Positions 33,807 to 42,779 of a DNA stretch of 64,000 nt are shown one piece after another. Source of the stretch: Natronospira proteinivora (lineage in GTDB: Bacteria > Pseudomonadota > Gammaproteobacteria > Natronospirales > Natronospiraceae); assembly GCF_024170465.1 (NCBI RefSeq), contig NZ_JALJYF010000001.1, positions 1,054,001 through 1,118,000 of the forward strand. The letters run 5' to 3'. Each line of letters opens with the position of its first letter. Positions within the stretch are counted from its first letter, which is position 1. Position numbers and translations under genes: made by a program. Below the pieces are notes generated by a model. The model was given only the letters and a program-made list of their open reading frames with translations, had not been told where the DNA came from and did not search any database.

Positions 33807-35471
33807 TCATTCCGAATCAATGGGCTGGGTGCCCTGGCCCCGGGAAAGGCGCTGTCGGACTGCCACCGAGGGGTCCCGGCGCTGCTGGCTCCTCTCCGAC
33901 TCCTGCTGTCCCTGGAGCGACTCGGTCATCAGATTATAGCGAGCGAAAGCCTCGCCAAATTCGTCCCGGCGGCGCATGCGGATGCGATAGCTGTAATCCC
34001 CGGCCGCCACCCGGTCGAGACCACTACCCAACACCCGCAATGGCAGCTTGAGCCGGCGGCTCAATACATAGGCCCCCAGCAGCACGGTGAGGATAGTGGC
34101 CACCATCAAAGCGCCCATGGCCACCAGGCTGGTACGCAGCGCCCCGCTCAAGGGGCGCGCCGATATGCCCAGTGCCAGTCCGCCGATCACCCGGTCCTGG
34201 TAAATCACCGGTGATTGAAACAGAAAGCGTTCGGCCCCGTCGTCTCGGTAGCGTCCAACCTGCTGTTCCCCTTCGCCCCGGGCCAGAATCTCCCCGGTGA
34301 AGAGATTGGATGCGAGCTCGCCCCGCTCGTCGGCTTCGGTACTGGCCATCACCCGACCGTTGTGATCCGACAATCTGAGATAGACCATCTGCTGATTACG
34401 CTGCATGTCTTCCACCATGGCCTGGACCGCCACCGCATCCCCCAGCAGCAGATCTTCCGCCGACTCGGTGGCAATGACTTCCGCCATGCTGCCCCCGTAA
34501 TCAAAGACCAGCTGGGTCATCACCGCACGCTGATGGTAATAGACAGCCGTGGCCCCCAGCACCAGGATCAGGGCTACCATCAAACCCAGGGCGGCCGGCC
34601 ATTTCACGCTGATAGGCATGCCCCAGCCGGCCTGCCGTTTCTGACTGTCCATCTCCAGCTGGACCTGACGCAGGTCCTCGGCCAATTCCGCGCCGGTCTG
34701 GTAACGATCGACCGGCAGACGCGACATGAGAGTTTCTACAATACTGATCAGGGCGTCCGGGGTCTGCTCATCCCGCGATCTCAGCCGGGGCGCGCGTTTG
34801 TTCAGGATGGCATCCAAGGTGGCCCGCGTTGTCCCACGGGCGAAGGGAAGCCGGCCGCTCAACAGGCGATACAGCAGGACGCCCAGGGCGTAGAGATCCG
34901 CCCGGCCGTCCACGGCCTCATCCCGGATCTGCTCCGGCGCCATGTAATTGGGGGTCCCCACCACGGCGCTCACCGCCTCGCCTTCCTCCGCCCCTTCCTG
35001 AAGCAAACGGGCAATGCCGAAGTCCGTAAGCTTCACGCCCATGGCCTGTCCAGTCATCACCACGTTCTCGGCCTTCACATCCCGGTGCACGACACCCGCC
35101 CGATGGGCGTAATCCAGGGCCTCGGCCAGCTGAATACCAATATCCACCACTTCACGGGCAGACAGAGGCCCTTCAGAGTCCAGGCGCTGTTGCAGAGTGG
35201 CCCCCTCCAGGAGCTCCATCGCCATGAAGGGCTTGCCGTTGGATTCGCCCACATCATGAATGGTGGTAATGCCCGGATGGGAGAGACGCCCCGCCGCATG
35301 GGCTTCGGCCAAAAAGGCCCGGCGATGGCGTTTTTCACCGGAGAACTCGGCATGCAGGATCTTGACGGCGAGCTGGCGTTGCAGGCGTGGATCAAAAGCT
35401 CGGTGCACCACCGCCATATTGCCGCGGCCAATCTCCGGCCCCAGCTCATAACGCCCCAGATTCAAAGCCAT
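33807..35471 (-). CDS. Membrane Ser/Thr protein kinase with extracytoplasmic sensor and HAMP
   Basis: This Hanks-type kinase has 554 residues. The N-terminal catalytic domain has the glycine loop GRGNMAVV (15-22), Lys37, HRDVKAEN (129-135), DFG (150-152) and the APE motif in YMAPEQ, so it looks active. A transmembrane helix (~300-322) leads to a periplasmic dCache-like/single-sensor region (~323-440). A second helix (VAMGALMVATILTVLLGAYVL) and a HAMP-like segment end near residue 520. The order kinase-sensor-HAMP is unusual for PASTA-type kinases and resembles a chemoreceptor sensor fused to a kinase. It follows the FHA gene by 10 bases, suggesting kinase and phosphothreonine reader act together. 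The start is ATG 35471. Confidence 0.9.
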   Translation of the reverse strand: MALNLGRYELGPEIGRGNMAVVHRAFDPRLQRQLAVKILHAEFSGEKRHRRAFLAEAHAAGRLSHPGITTIHDVGESNGKPFMAMELLEGATLQQRLDSEGPLSAREVVDIGIQLAEALDYAHRAGVVHRDVKAENVVMTGQAMGVKLTDFGIARLLQEGAEEGEAVSAVVGTPNYMAPEQIRDEAVDGRADLYALGVLLYRLLSGRLPFARGTTRATLDAILNKRAPRLRSRDEQTPDALISIVETLMSRLPVDRYQTGAELAEDLRQVQLEMDSQKRQAGWGMPISVKWPAALGLMVALILVLGATAVYYHQRAVMTQLVFDYGGSMAEVIATESAEDLLLGDAVAVQAMVEDMQRNQQMVYLRLSDHNGRVMASTEADERGELASNLFTGEILARGEGEQQVGRYRDDGAERFLFQSPVIYQDRVIGGLALGISARPLSGALRTSLVAMGALMVATILTVLLGAYVLSRRLKLPLRVLGSGLDRVAAGDYSYRIRMRRRDEFGEAFARYNLMTESLQGQQESERSQQRRDPSVAVRQRLSRGQGTQPIDSE

Positions 35472-35481
35472 GACCGCCCCC

Positions 35482-36024
35482 TCACAGCAACCAGAATAGA
35501 AGACCCACGGCAATCGCCCCGGCGATGGCCACGGCAGCGGCCACCTGTTTCTGGCGTCTGGTTACGGCTTGGGGGTGGAAGGAACGGGGCGAGGGATCCA
35601 CCGAATCACTGGTGGCAAAGAGAAAGGCGGCATTGCCAAAGGCCAGACGATCACCATGCTCAAGGCGTGACTGGTGAACCTTCTGGCCATTGACGAAGGT
35701 ACCGTTGGTGGAGAGCAGGTTCACCACCCGCCATTCCCCCGCGGTCCGGACGATACGGGCATGTTCAAAGGACACACTGGCCTCATCCAGCACAATATCG
35801 TTATGCGGCTTGCGTCCCACCTGGGTACGCTCGGGTTGCAGGCGATACCAGTGGTCGGAAAAAGGGGGGGCCAGGCCCACAAGGGCCGGAGACTCCGGCG
35901 TGATCCGCTCACCGTCTCCACCCTGATCCAAATCCGGCAGGTCCGTCGGGGCCACGAACACCGTGCCCTGGGGCCCTTGCTCCCGAAGCTTGCGCGTCCC
36001 CTCTGTGTCGTCGTGCTCAGTCAA
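35482..36024 (-). CDS. FHA-domain protein with C-terminal membrane anchor
   Basis: This protein of 180 residues has an acidic N-terminus with several Thr residues (possible phosphorylation sites). The FHA domain (~60-140) has VGRKPHNDIVL, SVSFEHARI and LLSTNGTFVNGQ. A basic segment and one C-terminal transmembrane helix (AAAVAIAGAIAVGLLFWLL) make it tail-anchored. FHA domains bind phosphothreonine, and the kinase gene follows directly, so this is probably its substrate or docking partner at the membrane. The start is TTG 36024, five to six bases after AGGAGG. Confidence 0.9.
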   Translation of the reverse strand: MTEHDDTEGTRKLREQGPQGTVFVAPTDLPDLDQGGDGERITPESPALVGLAPPFSDHWYRLQPERTQVGRKPHNDIVLDEASVSFEHARIVRTAGEWRVVNLLSTNGTFVNGQKVHQSRLEHGDRLAFGNAAFLFATSDSVDPSPRSFHPQAVTRRQKQVAAAVAIAGAIAVGLLFWLL

Positions 36025-36168
36025 GCGGACCTCCTGAATAGCTTACGATGCCGCAGGCATAATCAGACCACACCCGCCAACAACCCCAAACTTTAGCATA
36101 GCAGGGTTTGCCTATTGCCTTGCAATCCCCGGCACAGTGCAAGATCATCTTCGGCCAAACCACGACGA

Positions 36169-37026
36169 ATGCCCGATATGCAGCCACCCTTTTCCCCGCG
36201 CATTATTCTGAATATGACACTCAGTGCTCTATCAGGCCTGTTGCTGTTGTTCGCCCAGCCCCTGGTCTCAACGGAACTCCAGGCGCCGTATATTCAGACA
36301 CCACAGTCGGTGGTGACTGAGATGCTGGAGATGGCCGGGGTGGGCCCGGAAGACCGGGTACTGGATCTGGGGTCCGGAGACGGTCGCATTCCCATTCTGG
36401 CCGCAAGGGATTTCGGGGCCCGGGGCCGGGGCATTGAAATCGATCCCGATCTGGTGGGTTTGGCGAGACGCAATGCCGAGGCCGCCGAGGTATCGGGGAA
36501 GGTGGAATTTGAACAGGCGGATCTCTTCGAGGTGGCACTCGGTGATGCAGATGTCATCACCCTGTACCTCCTGCCCGAGCTCAATCTTCGCCTGCGCCCC
36601 CGGCTTTTGGCACTTGAACCGGGCACCCGGGTGGTCTCACACGAATTTGACATGGGCGATTGGCCGCCGGACCAAACGCAAACTGTCCGCAACCGCCCGC
36701 TCTATCTCTGGGTTATTCCCGCCGACGTGGAAGGCCGGTGGCAGCTAAGCCACGCTGACCAGCAAATGGATGTCAAGCTGGAACAGCATTTTCAGTCCGT
36801 CATGGGCCATGCCCGAATCGGGGGTGAGCAGTACCCGCTCCGCGACATTCGCCTGGAAGGAAAGGACCTGGGGTTTCGAGTCCAGCGGGACGGCCCCGAC
36901 TCTGTATTCCAGGGCCAGGTCAAGGGCGACAAGATGACCCTGGAAGCACGCCCTGCCTTGAGCGGGCATACGGCCAGCCGTTTTTGGTCGGGCCGACGGC
37001 TCACCCCGGAAGACCAAGCAGAATGA
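36169..37026 (+). CDS. Membrane-tethered class I methyltransferase (FAM173/ATPSCKMT-like)
   Basis: This protein has about 285 residues. A hydrophobic N-terminal segment (~17-30, LSALSGLLLLFAQPLV) comes before the catalytic domain. YIQTPQSVVTEML is followed by SAM motif I RVLDLGSGDGRI (63-74), an acidic IEIDPDLV, and the family hallmark VITLYLLPELNLRLRP. The domain resembles the FAM173/ATPSCKMT lysine methyltransferases. A C-terminal ~100-residue part (QLSHADQQMDVKLEQHFQ...) is extra. The start is uncertain: ATG 36169, 36178 or 36214 are all in frame and none has a strong ribosome site. If the segment were a cleaved signal the enzyme would be in the periplasm, where SAM is absent, so a membrane anchor is more plausible. 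Confidence 0.75.
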   Translation: MPDMQPPFSPRIILNMTLSALSGLLLLFAQPLVSTELQAPYIQTPQSVVTEMLEMAGVGPEDRVLDLGSGDGRIPILAARDFGARGRGIEIDPDLVGLARRNAEAAEVSGKVEFEQADLFEVALGDADVITLYLLPELNLRLRPRLLALEPGTRVVSHEFDMGDWPPDQTQTVRNRPLYLWVIPADVEGRWQLSHADQQMDVKLEQHFQSVMGHARIGGEQYPLRDIRLEGKDLGFRVQRDGPDSVFQGQVKGDKMTLEARPALSGHTASRFWSGRRLTPEDQAE

Positions 37027-37091
37027 GCCCTATTTTCCACCCCGTCGAAACATGCTTCACACCCCATTTTGAACCAAATTGACTGATTCAC

Positions 37092-38261
37092 TTACTGGAA
37101 GCTCGGGCGCTGCCCCAATTCGATTTCCACCGTCTGGCTACGGCCACCACGCCGAATCCGTAATTCGGCACGATCCCCCGGGCGGGTCTCCTCCAGCAAA
37201 GCGAAAAGCTCGGCTACTGAAGCCACCGGCTCTCCGTTGATGGCGGTGATCACATCCCCTTCCACCGGAATACGGTGGGCCCCGTGGCGAATCATCCGCC
37301 CATCCTGGCCGTCCCGAAGGCCGGCCCGCTCGGCATTACCCCCCGGCTTGACCCGGGTAACCAGAATCCCCTGCCCGGGGGGAATACCCGCCTGACGACT
37401 CAGCCGCTCATTCAGGGCCAGGCCTTCGATCTCGATCCAGCCTCGCACCACCCGGCCTTCCTTTAGAATTTGGTGAGTGATACGTCGAACCGCATTGGCA
37501 GGAATGGACAGACTGATGCCGACACTGCCGGCGGAAGGGCCGATCAGCATGGAATTGATACCCACGAGCTGGCCCTGGCCATTGAGCAGAGGTCCACCGG
37601 AGTTACCCGGGTTGATGGCAGCATCCGACTGGATCAAATCCCGAATGATAAAGCCGGACTGCAGCTGCACCGGCCGATTGAGTGCCGAGATCACCCCAGC
37701 AGTCAGGGTGCCTTCCAGGCCAAAGGGGTTACCCATAGCCAGCACCGATTGCCCTACCTGAAGCCGGCCACTGTCGGCAAAAGGAAGCACCGTCAAGCTC
37801 CGACCCATGGGATCAAATCGCAAAACGGCCAAATCCATCTCCGGATCGGAGCCAATCAGCCGGGCCGGATACAGGCTGCCGTCGTAGAGGGTGATAATTA
37901 GCCGCTGGGCACCTGCCACCACATGGTGATTGGTCACCACTACCCCGCGTCCATCTACAATCGCCCCGCTGCCCGCCCCGGCAACGGGCACCGTGCCCGC
38001 CCAGCGGCTGTGATATGCGCTCAAAGTGGTCACACTCACCACGCCCCGATGGGCCTGACGATGCACCTGAATCCGGGACAGCTCTTCCTGGGACAAACCA
38101 TCCTGGATCAGCGGCGGCAGCGGCTGCTCCTCCGGCACGCCCACCGTGAACAAGGGGGCCATGGCATCGAAATACTCCGGCGCCGGCGTGACATCCGTGT
38201 AACGGGCACAAGCGGAGAGCGATACAGCAACAAGCAAGAGGAGGGTCACAGCAGGCCGCAT
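37092..38261 (-). CDS. HtrA/DegP-like serine protease lipoprotein
   Basis: This S1C-family protease of 389 residues is made as a lipoprotein (lipobox LSAC, Cys18). The catalytic triad is complete: His113 in VVTNHHVV, Asp143 in EMDLAVL and Ser221 in NPGNSGGPLL. One PDZ domain follows (~290-375, GILVTRVKPGGNAERAGLRDG...GDVITAING). DegS-type proteases also have one PDZ but use a membrane helix; a lipidated version is less common. It probably takes part in envelope protein quality control. It is divergent from the amidohydrolase gene. Confidence 0.92.
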   Translation of the reverse strand: MRPAVTLLLLVAVSLSACARYTDVTPAPEYFDAMAPLFTVGVPEEQPLPPLIQDGLSQEELSRIQVHRQAHRGVVSVTTLSAYHSRWAGTVPVAGAGSGAIVDGRGVVVTNHHVVAGAQRLIITLYDGSLYPARLIGSDPEMDLAVLRFDPMGRSLTVLPFADSGRLQVGQSVLAMGNPFGLEGTLTAGVISALNRPVQLQSGFIIRDLIQSDAAINPGNSGGPLLNGQGQLVGINSMLIGPSAGSVGISLSIPANAVRRITHQILKEGRVVRGWIEIEGLALNERLSRQAGIPPGQGILVTRVKPGGNAERAGLRDGQDGRMIRHGAHRIPVEGDVITAINGEPVASVAELFALLEETRPGDRAELRIRRGGRSQTVEIELGQRPSFQ

Positions 38262-38304
38262 GACTTTTCCATTTTTCTATAGATTGGGATGCTAGGATAA
38301 GCCC

Positions 38305-39324
38305 ATGATACCGCGAGCGTCGAGCTGGCCTACCCTCTTGCTGACGGCGATCACCGCCCTGGGAATGATCGCCTGTGCCTCATCGCCTTCTCTGCCACCC
38401 CCGGCAGCGGATCATCACCTTCATATACGCAGCGACACCGGTGGAGAGGCCCTGCCCCGGGTGCAGCTTGCCCGGGGAAAAAGCCGATCGGAACTGAGCC
38501 CGGGCCGGCAGGATGCCGATGATGTGCTGAAGGAGATGGACCGCCATGGCATCCAACAGGGCGTGCTGCTCTCGTTGGGGTATATGTATGCCATTCCGGA
38601 GATCAACTTCGAGAATGAATACAGGAAGGTTCGACAGGAGAACGATTTCGTGGCTGAGCAGGCCGCCCGTTATCCAGATCGGTTGATCGCCTTTTGCGGG
38701 ATCAGCCCGATCCGGGATTATTCCCTGAAAGAGATCCAGCGCTGTGCTGGAATGGATGTGACCGGAATCAAGATGCACATGGCCAATTCCGGTGTGGATC
38801 TGGATAACCCACGCCATTGGGCATCACTGGAGGCTGCCTTTCGCGAAGCCAATGCCCGTGGTCTTGCCATCGTGATCCATTATCGTCCCCGGAACGGCGG
38901 TTACGGAGCAGCTGAAGCGGAACGATTCATGACATCGTTGATGCCCCTGGCATCGGATGTAACCGTACAGCTAGCCCACATGGGGGGTGGCGGCATCATC
39001 GATACAGCCACCATGTCGGCCATTCGACGTTTTGCGCAAGATCTGGACGATTACCCAAACCTCTACTTCGATATCTCTGCTGCCTGGGCCCGGGAACAGG
39101 ATGTCCCTGCAAGCGTGGAACGAATAGAGCGCCATCGAAATCGTCGAAATGTCGCTCGGGCCGTGGAATGGCTGGGAACGGATCGAATCCTGTTTGGCTC
39201 TGACTGGGACAGCATCGAATTCCAGGATACCCTTCAGCCTCTCCAACGGACACAAGGCCTGACAGCGGAAATCGCTAAAGAAATCCTTTCTAACCGGGCA
39301 CCGTATCTCCCGCAAGTCGACTAG
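38305..39324 (+). CDS. Amidohydrolase-2-family lipoprotein
   Basis: This protein of 339 residues has a signal peptide with a lipobox-like MIAC. The TIM-barrel domain of the amidohydrolase 2 (PF04909) type has DHHLHI as the metal-binding start, then TGIKMHMANSG, LAIVIHYR, VQLAHMGG and the terminal FGSDWD. These provide the usual His/His/His/Asp ligands, so the enzyme looks active. Relatives decarboxylate or hydrolyse cyclic or aromatic compounds; an envelope location is unusual, and the substrate is unknown. Its TAG stop is the first triplet of a hairpin shared with the convergent ATPase gene. Confidence 0.82.
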   Translation: MIPRASSWPTLLLTAITALGMIACASSPSLPPPAADHHLHIRSDTGGEALPRVQLARGKSRSELSPGRQDADDVLKEMDRHGIQQGVLLSLGYMYAIPEINFENEYRKVRQENDFVAEQAARYPDRLIAFCGISPIRDYSLKEIQRCAGMDVTGIKMHMANSGVDLDNPRHWASLEAAFREANARGLAIVIHYRPRNGGYGAAEAERFMTSLMPLASDVTVQLAHMGGGGIIDTATMSAIRRFAQDLDDYPNLYFDISAAWAREQDVPASVERIERHRNRRNVARAVEWLGTDRILFGSDWDSIEFQDTLQPLQRTQGLTAEIAKEILSNRAPYLPQVD

Positions 39325-39362
39325 GCCTGCCTCCGAATCCTCACCCGGTGGAGGACGGCCTA
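39322..39362. terminator. Hairpin spanning both stop codons (amidohydrolase / YhaN-like)
   Basis: TAGGCCTGCCTCC (39322-39334) and GGAGGACGGCCTA (39350-39362) pair at 11 of 13 positions. The outer triplet of each arm is the TAG stop of one of the two convergent genes. No T-run follows. Confidence 0.45.
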
Positions 39363-42300
39363 TACGCGCTGGCCGGCCTCCAGCCAACTCACCAGCTCGC
39401 GAGTTTCTTCCTCGTCGGCCGCTCTAGTCGTTCGCCAAATGGTGCGTTGCAGCCGTTCTTCCTCGTCCAGAGGGGTTTCGGGGCTGATATAGCCCTCTGC
39501 CTCCAGCCATTCGGCCAGCTCTTCCCGCTTGTCATTGCGAAATCCACTCACCGCCTTGTTGGCCAGGGCCTCAATCAGGGCCCCGCCATCGCCACCCAGG
39601 GACTCGGCCTGTTCGCATACCCGTTCCATGAAGGTCTCGCTTACGGCCCCGGACGCTTCCAATGCGGCCCGGCCCACGGGCTTGCCGCGCCCATGCTGCC
39701 AGGCCTGCTGCCAGGCCCGGGCCGCGGCACAGCGGCTGGCCAATTGTCGGCGCCAGTTCTCATCAGGGATGGCCTTCTCGGCCACATCCGAGTTCAGCAG
39801 GCTTTCAAGCTGGCCAAGGCCCCAGACCCGATAGCGCTGCATCAGGCGATACAGCAAGGCCAGATCATCCCGCAGCAGGTGAAAGAGCGGCAGGCCGCCC
39901 ACCGGCTGGCGGGGGTCAATAGCCGGAATGCCTACCCGGGCCGCCCACTGCTCCGGGCTTTCATCAACGGGTTCCGGCAATGTCTCCACCGCCGGCAGTC
40001 TGTAATCGGCCGCACCGAGATCACTTTGTCCGAATCGGATTTCGGCAAGATCCAGGTGATGGGGAGTGAGCCCGGCCAGCTGCTCCCACAGGGCCCGTTC
40101 CTGCTGGCGTGCGCTGAGGTAGAAGATCTGTCGTCCCTCTTCCCGAGCCAGGCTCGCCAGGTTCTGGGCCACTTCACGGAAACGGCTTTCATCGCTGGTG
40201 GTCAAGGCCTCGTCCAGAAACAGCGGCAAGGGTTCACAGCGCTCCTCCAGACGCCGGGTCCAGGCCAAGCGGACGGAGAGCAACAACTGCATGCGAGTGC
40301 CGGACGACAACTCGGACAAGCGGCGACGGCCGCTCTGGGTTAAATCCCGGGCAAGCAGGCCGGCGTCTTCGTCCAATGCCAGATCGAAGGCATGGTGAGT
40401 GAAGCGTTGGAAAAGCCGGCGGGCATCGGCCAGCACGGCGGGTTCGTGTTCGTTCTGATATTCGGCTTCCACATCATCCAGCAGAAACTGGCCGGCCTCG
40501 GCCAGCATGGCTTGCTGATGCTGCTCGCCGAGGGCATTTCTTGCCTGGGCCGCCGCAGCCATGGCACTTTCCAGGGCCTGGTCCTTGCCGGCGCTGCGCA
40601 GCCGTTCGCGGGTGGCACTCACCTCTTGCAGCAGGGACTCCAACAACTCGGCCTGCTCGTTGGCCCGCTGCAGCCCTGTTTCCAGGACCTCCCGCTCACC
40701 GGCTTCCGCCTGTTGCAGGCGTTCCGGGGCATTGACCAGGGTTTCGCGCAATTCCGCCTCCCGCCGATCCAAGACCCGCAGACTGTCCTGGGTCTGGCGC
40801 CACTCCGACAGCTGAGCGAGACGCTCGGCCAGACCGTTTCGATCGCTTTCATCCAGGCCCAGGCGCGCAAAGAGGCTGCGGCGTTCAACTCGGCGCTCCT
40901 CCAGTTGCTGCTCAAGCTGGCGCTGACGGTCCTCGGCCTCTCCCCACTCCCGCTCGGCAGCCTCCGCTTGTTCACAGCGGGCATCAAGGGCATTCAAGGC
41001 CTCGTCCAGCGCGGCCTCTTCAGCCGGAACCGACATGCCCCAGGCCTTGAGCCGCTGCTGCACCGCCTGCAACTCGCTTTGCTGTTCGGTTTCCAGCTGC
41101 TCGAGATGAGCCTCAACTTTCGCCACCTCGGTCGCCGCCCTTTGCCATTGGCCCAACACCCTGGCGATGAAATCCACGCTGGCCGCCGTCAGGGCCGGAT
41201 CGAAACCGATTTCCCGGGCCAGCTCGGCCTTCTCCTCATTGAGGGCATTCAACTGTTGTTGCAGGCGGTCGCGCTCGGCCTGATCCTCGCTCACGGCATC
41301 GGCTCGACGCCGGGCCAATTGCAGTTCCGCCAGATCGGACTCCAGCTCGGATAGACGTTTCTCCACGGCCTCACGATGCCAGCCTGAAGGGCCCGCCAGG
41401 CCGCTGCGCTCAAACCGAGCGCGAGTCTGGCGACCATCGCTACTCACCGAGCGATTCACCATCACCCCGGCCGCGAACAATGACAGTGCCGCCGGGGCTA
41501 ACAGCCACCAGAGACTCAGCCAGAGAGCGGCGGCTGCCGTAGCCAGCCCCCCCAGCGCGGCCAGTGCCATACCCAGACGGGAAGCGCCTGCCTCAGGTTG
41601 GCCAACCAGGCAGCTTCGCAAGGCCGCCACGGCCTGCTGGTGGGCATCCAATTGCCGCGCCTCCGGGGCTTGGCCCGCCGACTGGATGCGGCTGTCCAGG
41701 CGTTCGACATCGATCTCCAGCTTCCGCAACCGAACAGCCAGTTCGCTGGCCCGTTCCAGCGTCGCCACGGCGATATCCGGGGCCGAATCAGCGCCCCCTA
41801 CCACTGTGTCCCGCAAGGGCTGACACGCCCGGTCCAGTTCAGCCTGCAGCCGGACCAGCTCCGACTGCTGACGAGCTATCTCCCCGCTCCGAGCCTTGAC
41901 GCTCTCCAGTTGCCAGCGCGCTGCCCGGCGCTCATGGTTGACCGGTGGGTTGTCACCAAGCCCGGCCCGGCTCAGTTTCCGGTGGGCCGCATCCCCTTGC
42001 TCGCGGATGCGCAGCTGCTCTTCCTCCAGTTCATCGATCCGTCGGTCAAGCTGCTCCAGGCGTTCCTGCTCGTCACCCCGAAGCTTCTCCATGCCCTTCG
42101 GAAAACCGGCCAGTACCGCTTCCAGGGAACGGCGTTCGCTCAGGATCTTCTCCAGTTCCAGCGAACCCATCAGGGTGTCGCGTTCACGGGCTCCCTGCCG
42201 GGCGGCGTCCACCTCGCCTTGCAGGCGGTCCAGGTCTTGCTCGTCACGCTGCAACGCCTGATTCTCGGCCTCCACCTCACCCAGACGCTGCCGGGCCTCC

Positions 42301-42779
42301 TGCAGCTCACGGCCTTCCTTGCGCCCCCGGGCCGGACCGAAATCAAACGCATCACCCCGCAATGCGGCCAGATCAAAGCCACCGGCCAGGGCGGTGCGGA
42401 TCTCGGCCACCAATGCGGCGTCCTGTTGGCCGTCCTCGGCCAGCAGGTCTTCCACCTTGAGCCAGTAGCAATGCAATTCATCACGGGCCGGCAGGCGCGG
42501 GCCGGTCGTCGCCGGCTCGCCATCCCGATACCACTGCACATGGCTGGCGGTGCGCTTCACTGTCCAGCGGACGTCATTGTCGAAATCCGCTTCCAGCACT
42601 AGATCACGCGGGTCTGCTGTGCGGACACCACCGGCCAAATACTCCAATGCCCGGATCAGGCTGCTCTTGCCAACGGCATTGGGACCGGTGATCAGGTTCA
42701 GACCCGGGTCCAGGTCCCGCAGGTGGATAGTGCCCTGGATGCCGGGCAGGCGGGTGATTTGCAGACGGGTCAACTTCAT
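39360..42779 (-). CDS. YhaN-like AAA ATPase (SbcC/Rad50-type, AAA_27)
   Basis: This ATPase has 1139 residues. Walker A is TGPNAVGKSS (31-40). Two very long coiled-coil arms are separated, near residues 430-470, by a hydrophobic hairpin (LGMALAALGGLATAAAALWL... and LLAPAALSLFAAGVMV) where Rad50 has a zinc hook. The signature region (LSELSSGTRMQLLLSVRLAW) and Walker B (LPLFLDEALTTSD) follow. A ~190-residue C-terminal extension, rich in DUF-like helices, comes after the ATPase. It is coupled (ATGA) to a Mre11/YhaO-like phosphoesterase. The pair is expected to form a Mre11-Rad50-like DNA-end nuclease, here apparently membrane-inserted. Its role in B. subtilis-type systems is not well defined. Confidence 0.88.
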   Translation of the reverse strand: MKLTRLQITRLPGIQGTIHLRDLDPGLNLITGPNAVGKSSLIRALEYLAGGVRTADPRDLVLEADFDNDVRWTVKRTASHVQWYRDGEPATTGPRLPARDELHCYWLKVEDLLAEDGQQDAALVAEIRTALAGGFDLAALRGDAFDFGPARGRKEGRELQEARQRLGEVEAENQALQRDEQDLDRLQGEVDAARQGARERDTLMGSLELEKILSERRSLEAVLAGFPKGMEKLRGDEQERLEQLDRRIDELEEEQLRIREQGDAAHRKLSRAGLGDNPPVNHERRAARWQLESVKARSGEIARQQSELVRLQAELDRACQPLRDTVVGGADSAPDIAVATLERASELAVRLRKLEIDVERLDSRIQSAGQAPEARQLDAHQQAVAALRSCLVGQPEAGASRLGMALAALGGLATAAAALWLSLWWLLAPAALSLFAAGVMVNRSVSSDGRQTRARFERSGLAGPSGWHREAVEKRLSELESDLAELQLARRRADAVSEDQAERDRLQQQLNALNEEKAELAREIGFDPALTAASVDFIARVLGQWQRAATEVAKVEAHLEQLETEQQSELQAVQQRLKAWGMSVPAEEAALDEALNALDARCEQAEAAEREWGEAEDRQRQLEQQLEERRVERRSLFARLGLDESDRNGLAERLAQLSEWRQTQDSLRVLDRREAELRETLVNAPERLQQAEAGEREVLETGLQRANEQAELLESLLQEVSATRERLRSAGKDQALESAMAAAAQARNALGEQHQQAMLAEAGQFLLDDVEAEYQNEHEPAVLADARRLFQRFTHHAFDLALDEDAGLLARDLTQSGRRRLSELSSGTRMQLLLSVRLAWTRRLEERCEPLPLFLDEALTTSDESRFREVAQNLASLAREEGRQIFYLSARQQERALWEQLAGLTPHHLDLAEIRFGQSDLGAADYRLPAVETLPEPVDESPEQWAARVGIPAIDPRQPVGGLPLFHLLRDDLALLYRLMQRYRVWGLGQLESLLNSDVAEKAIPDENWRRQLASRCAAARAWQQAWQHGRGKPVGRAALEASGAVSETFMERVCEQAESLGGDGGALIEALANKAVSGFRNDKREELAEWLEAEGYISPETPLDEEERLQRTIWRTTRAADEEETRELVSWLEAGQRV

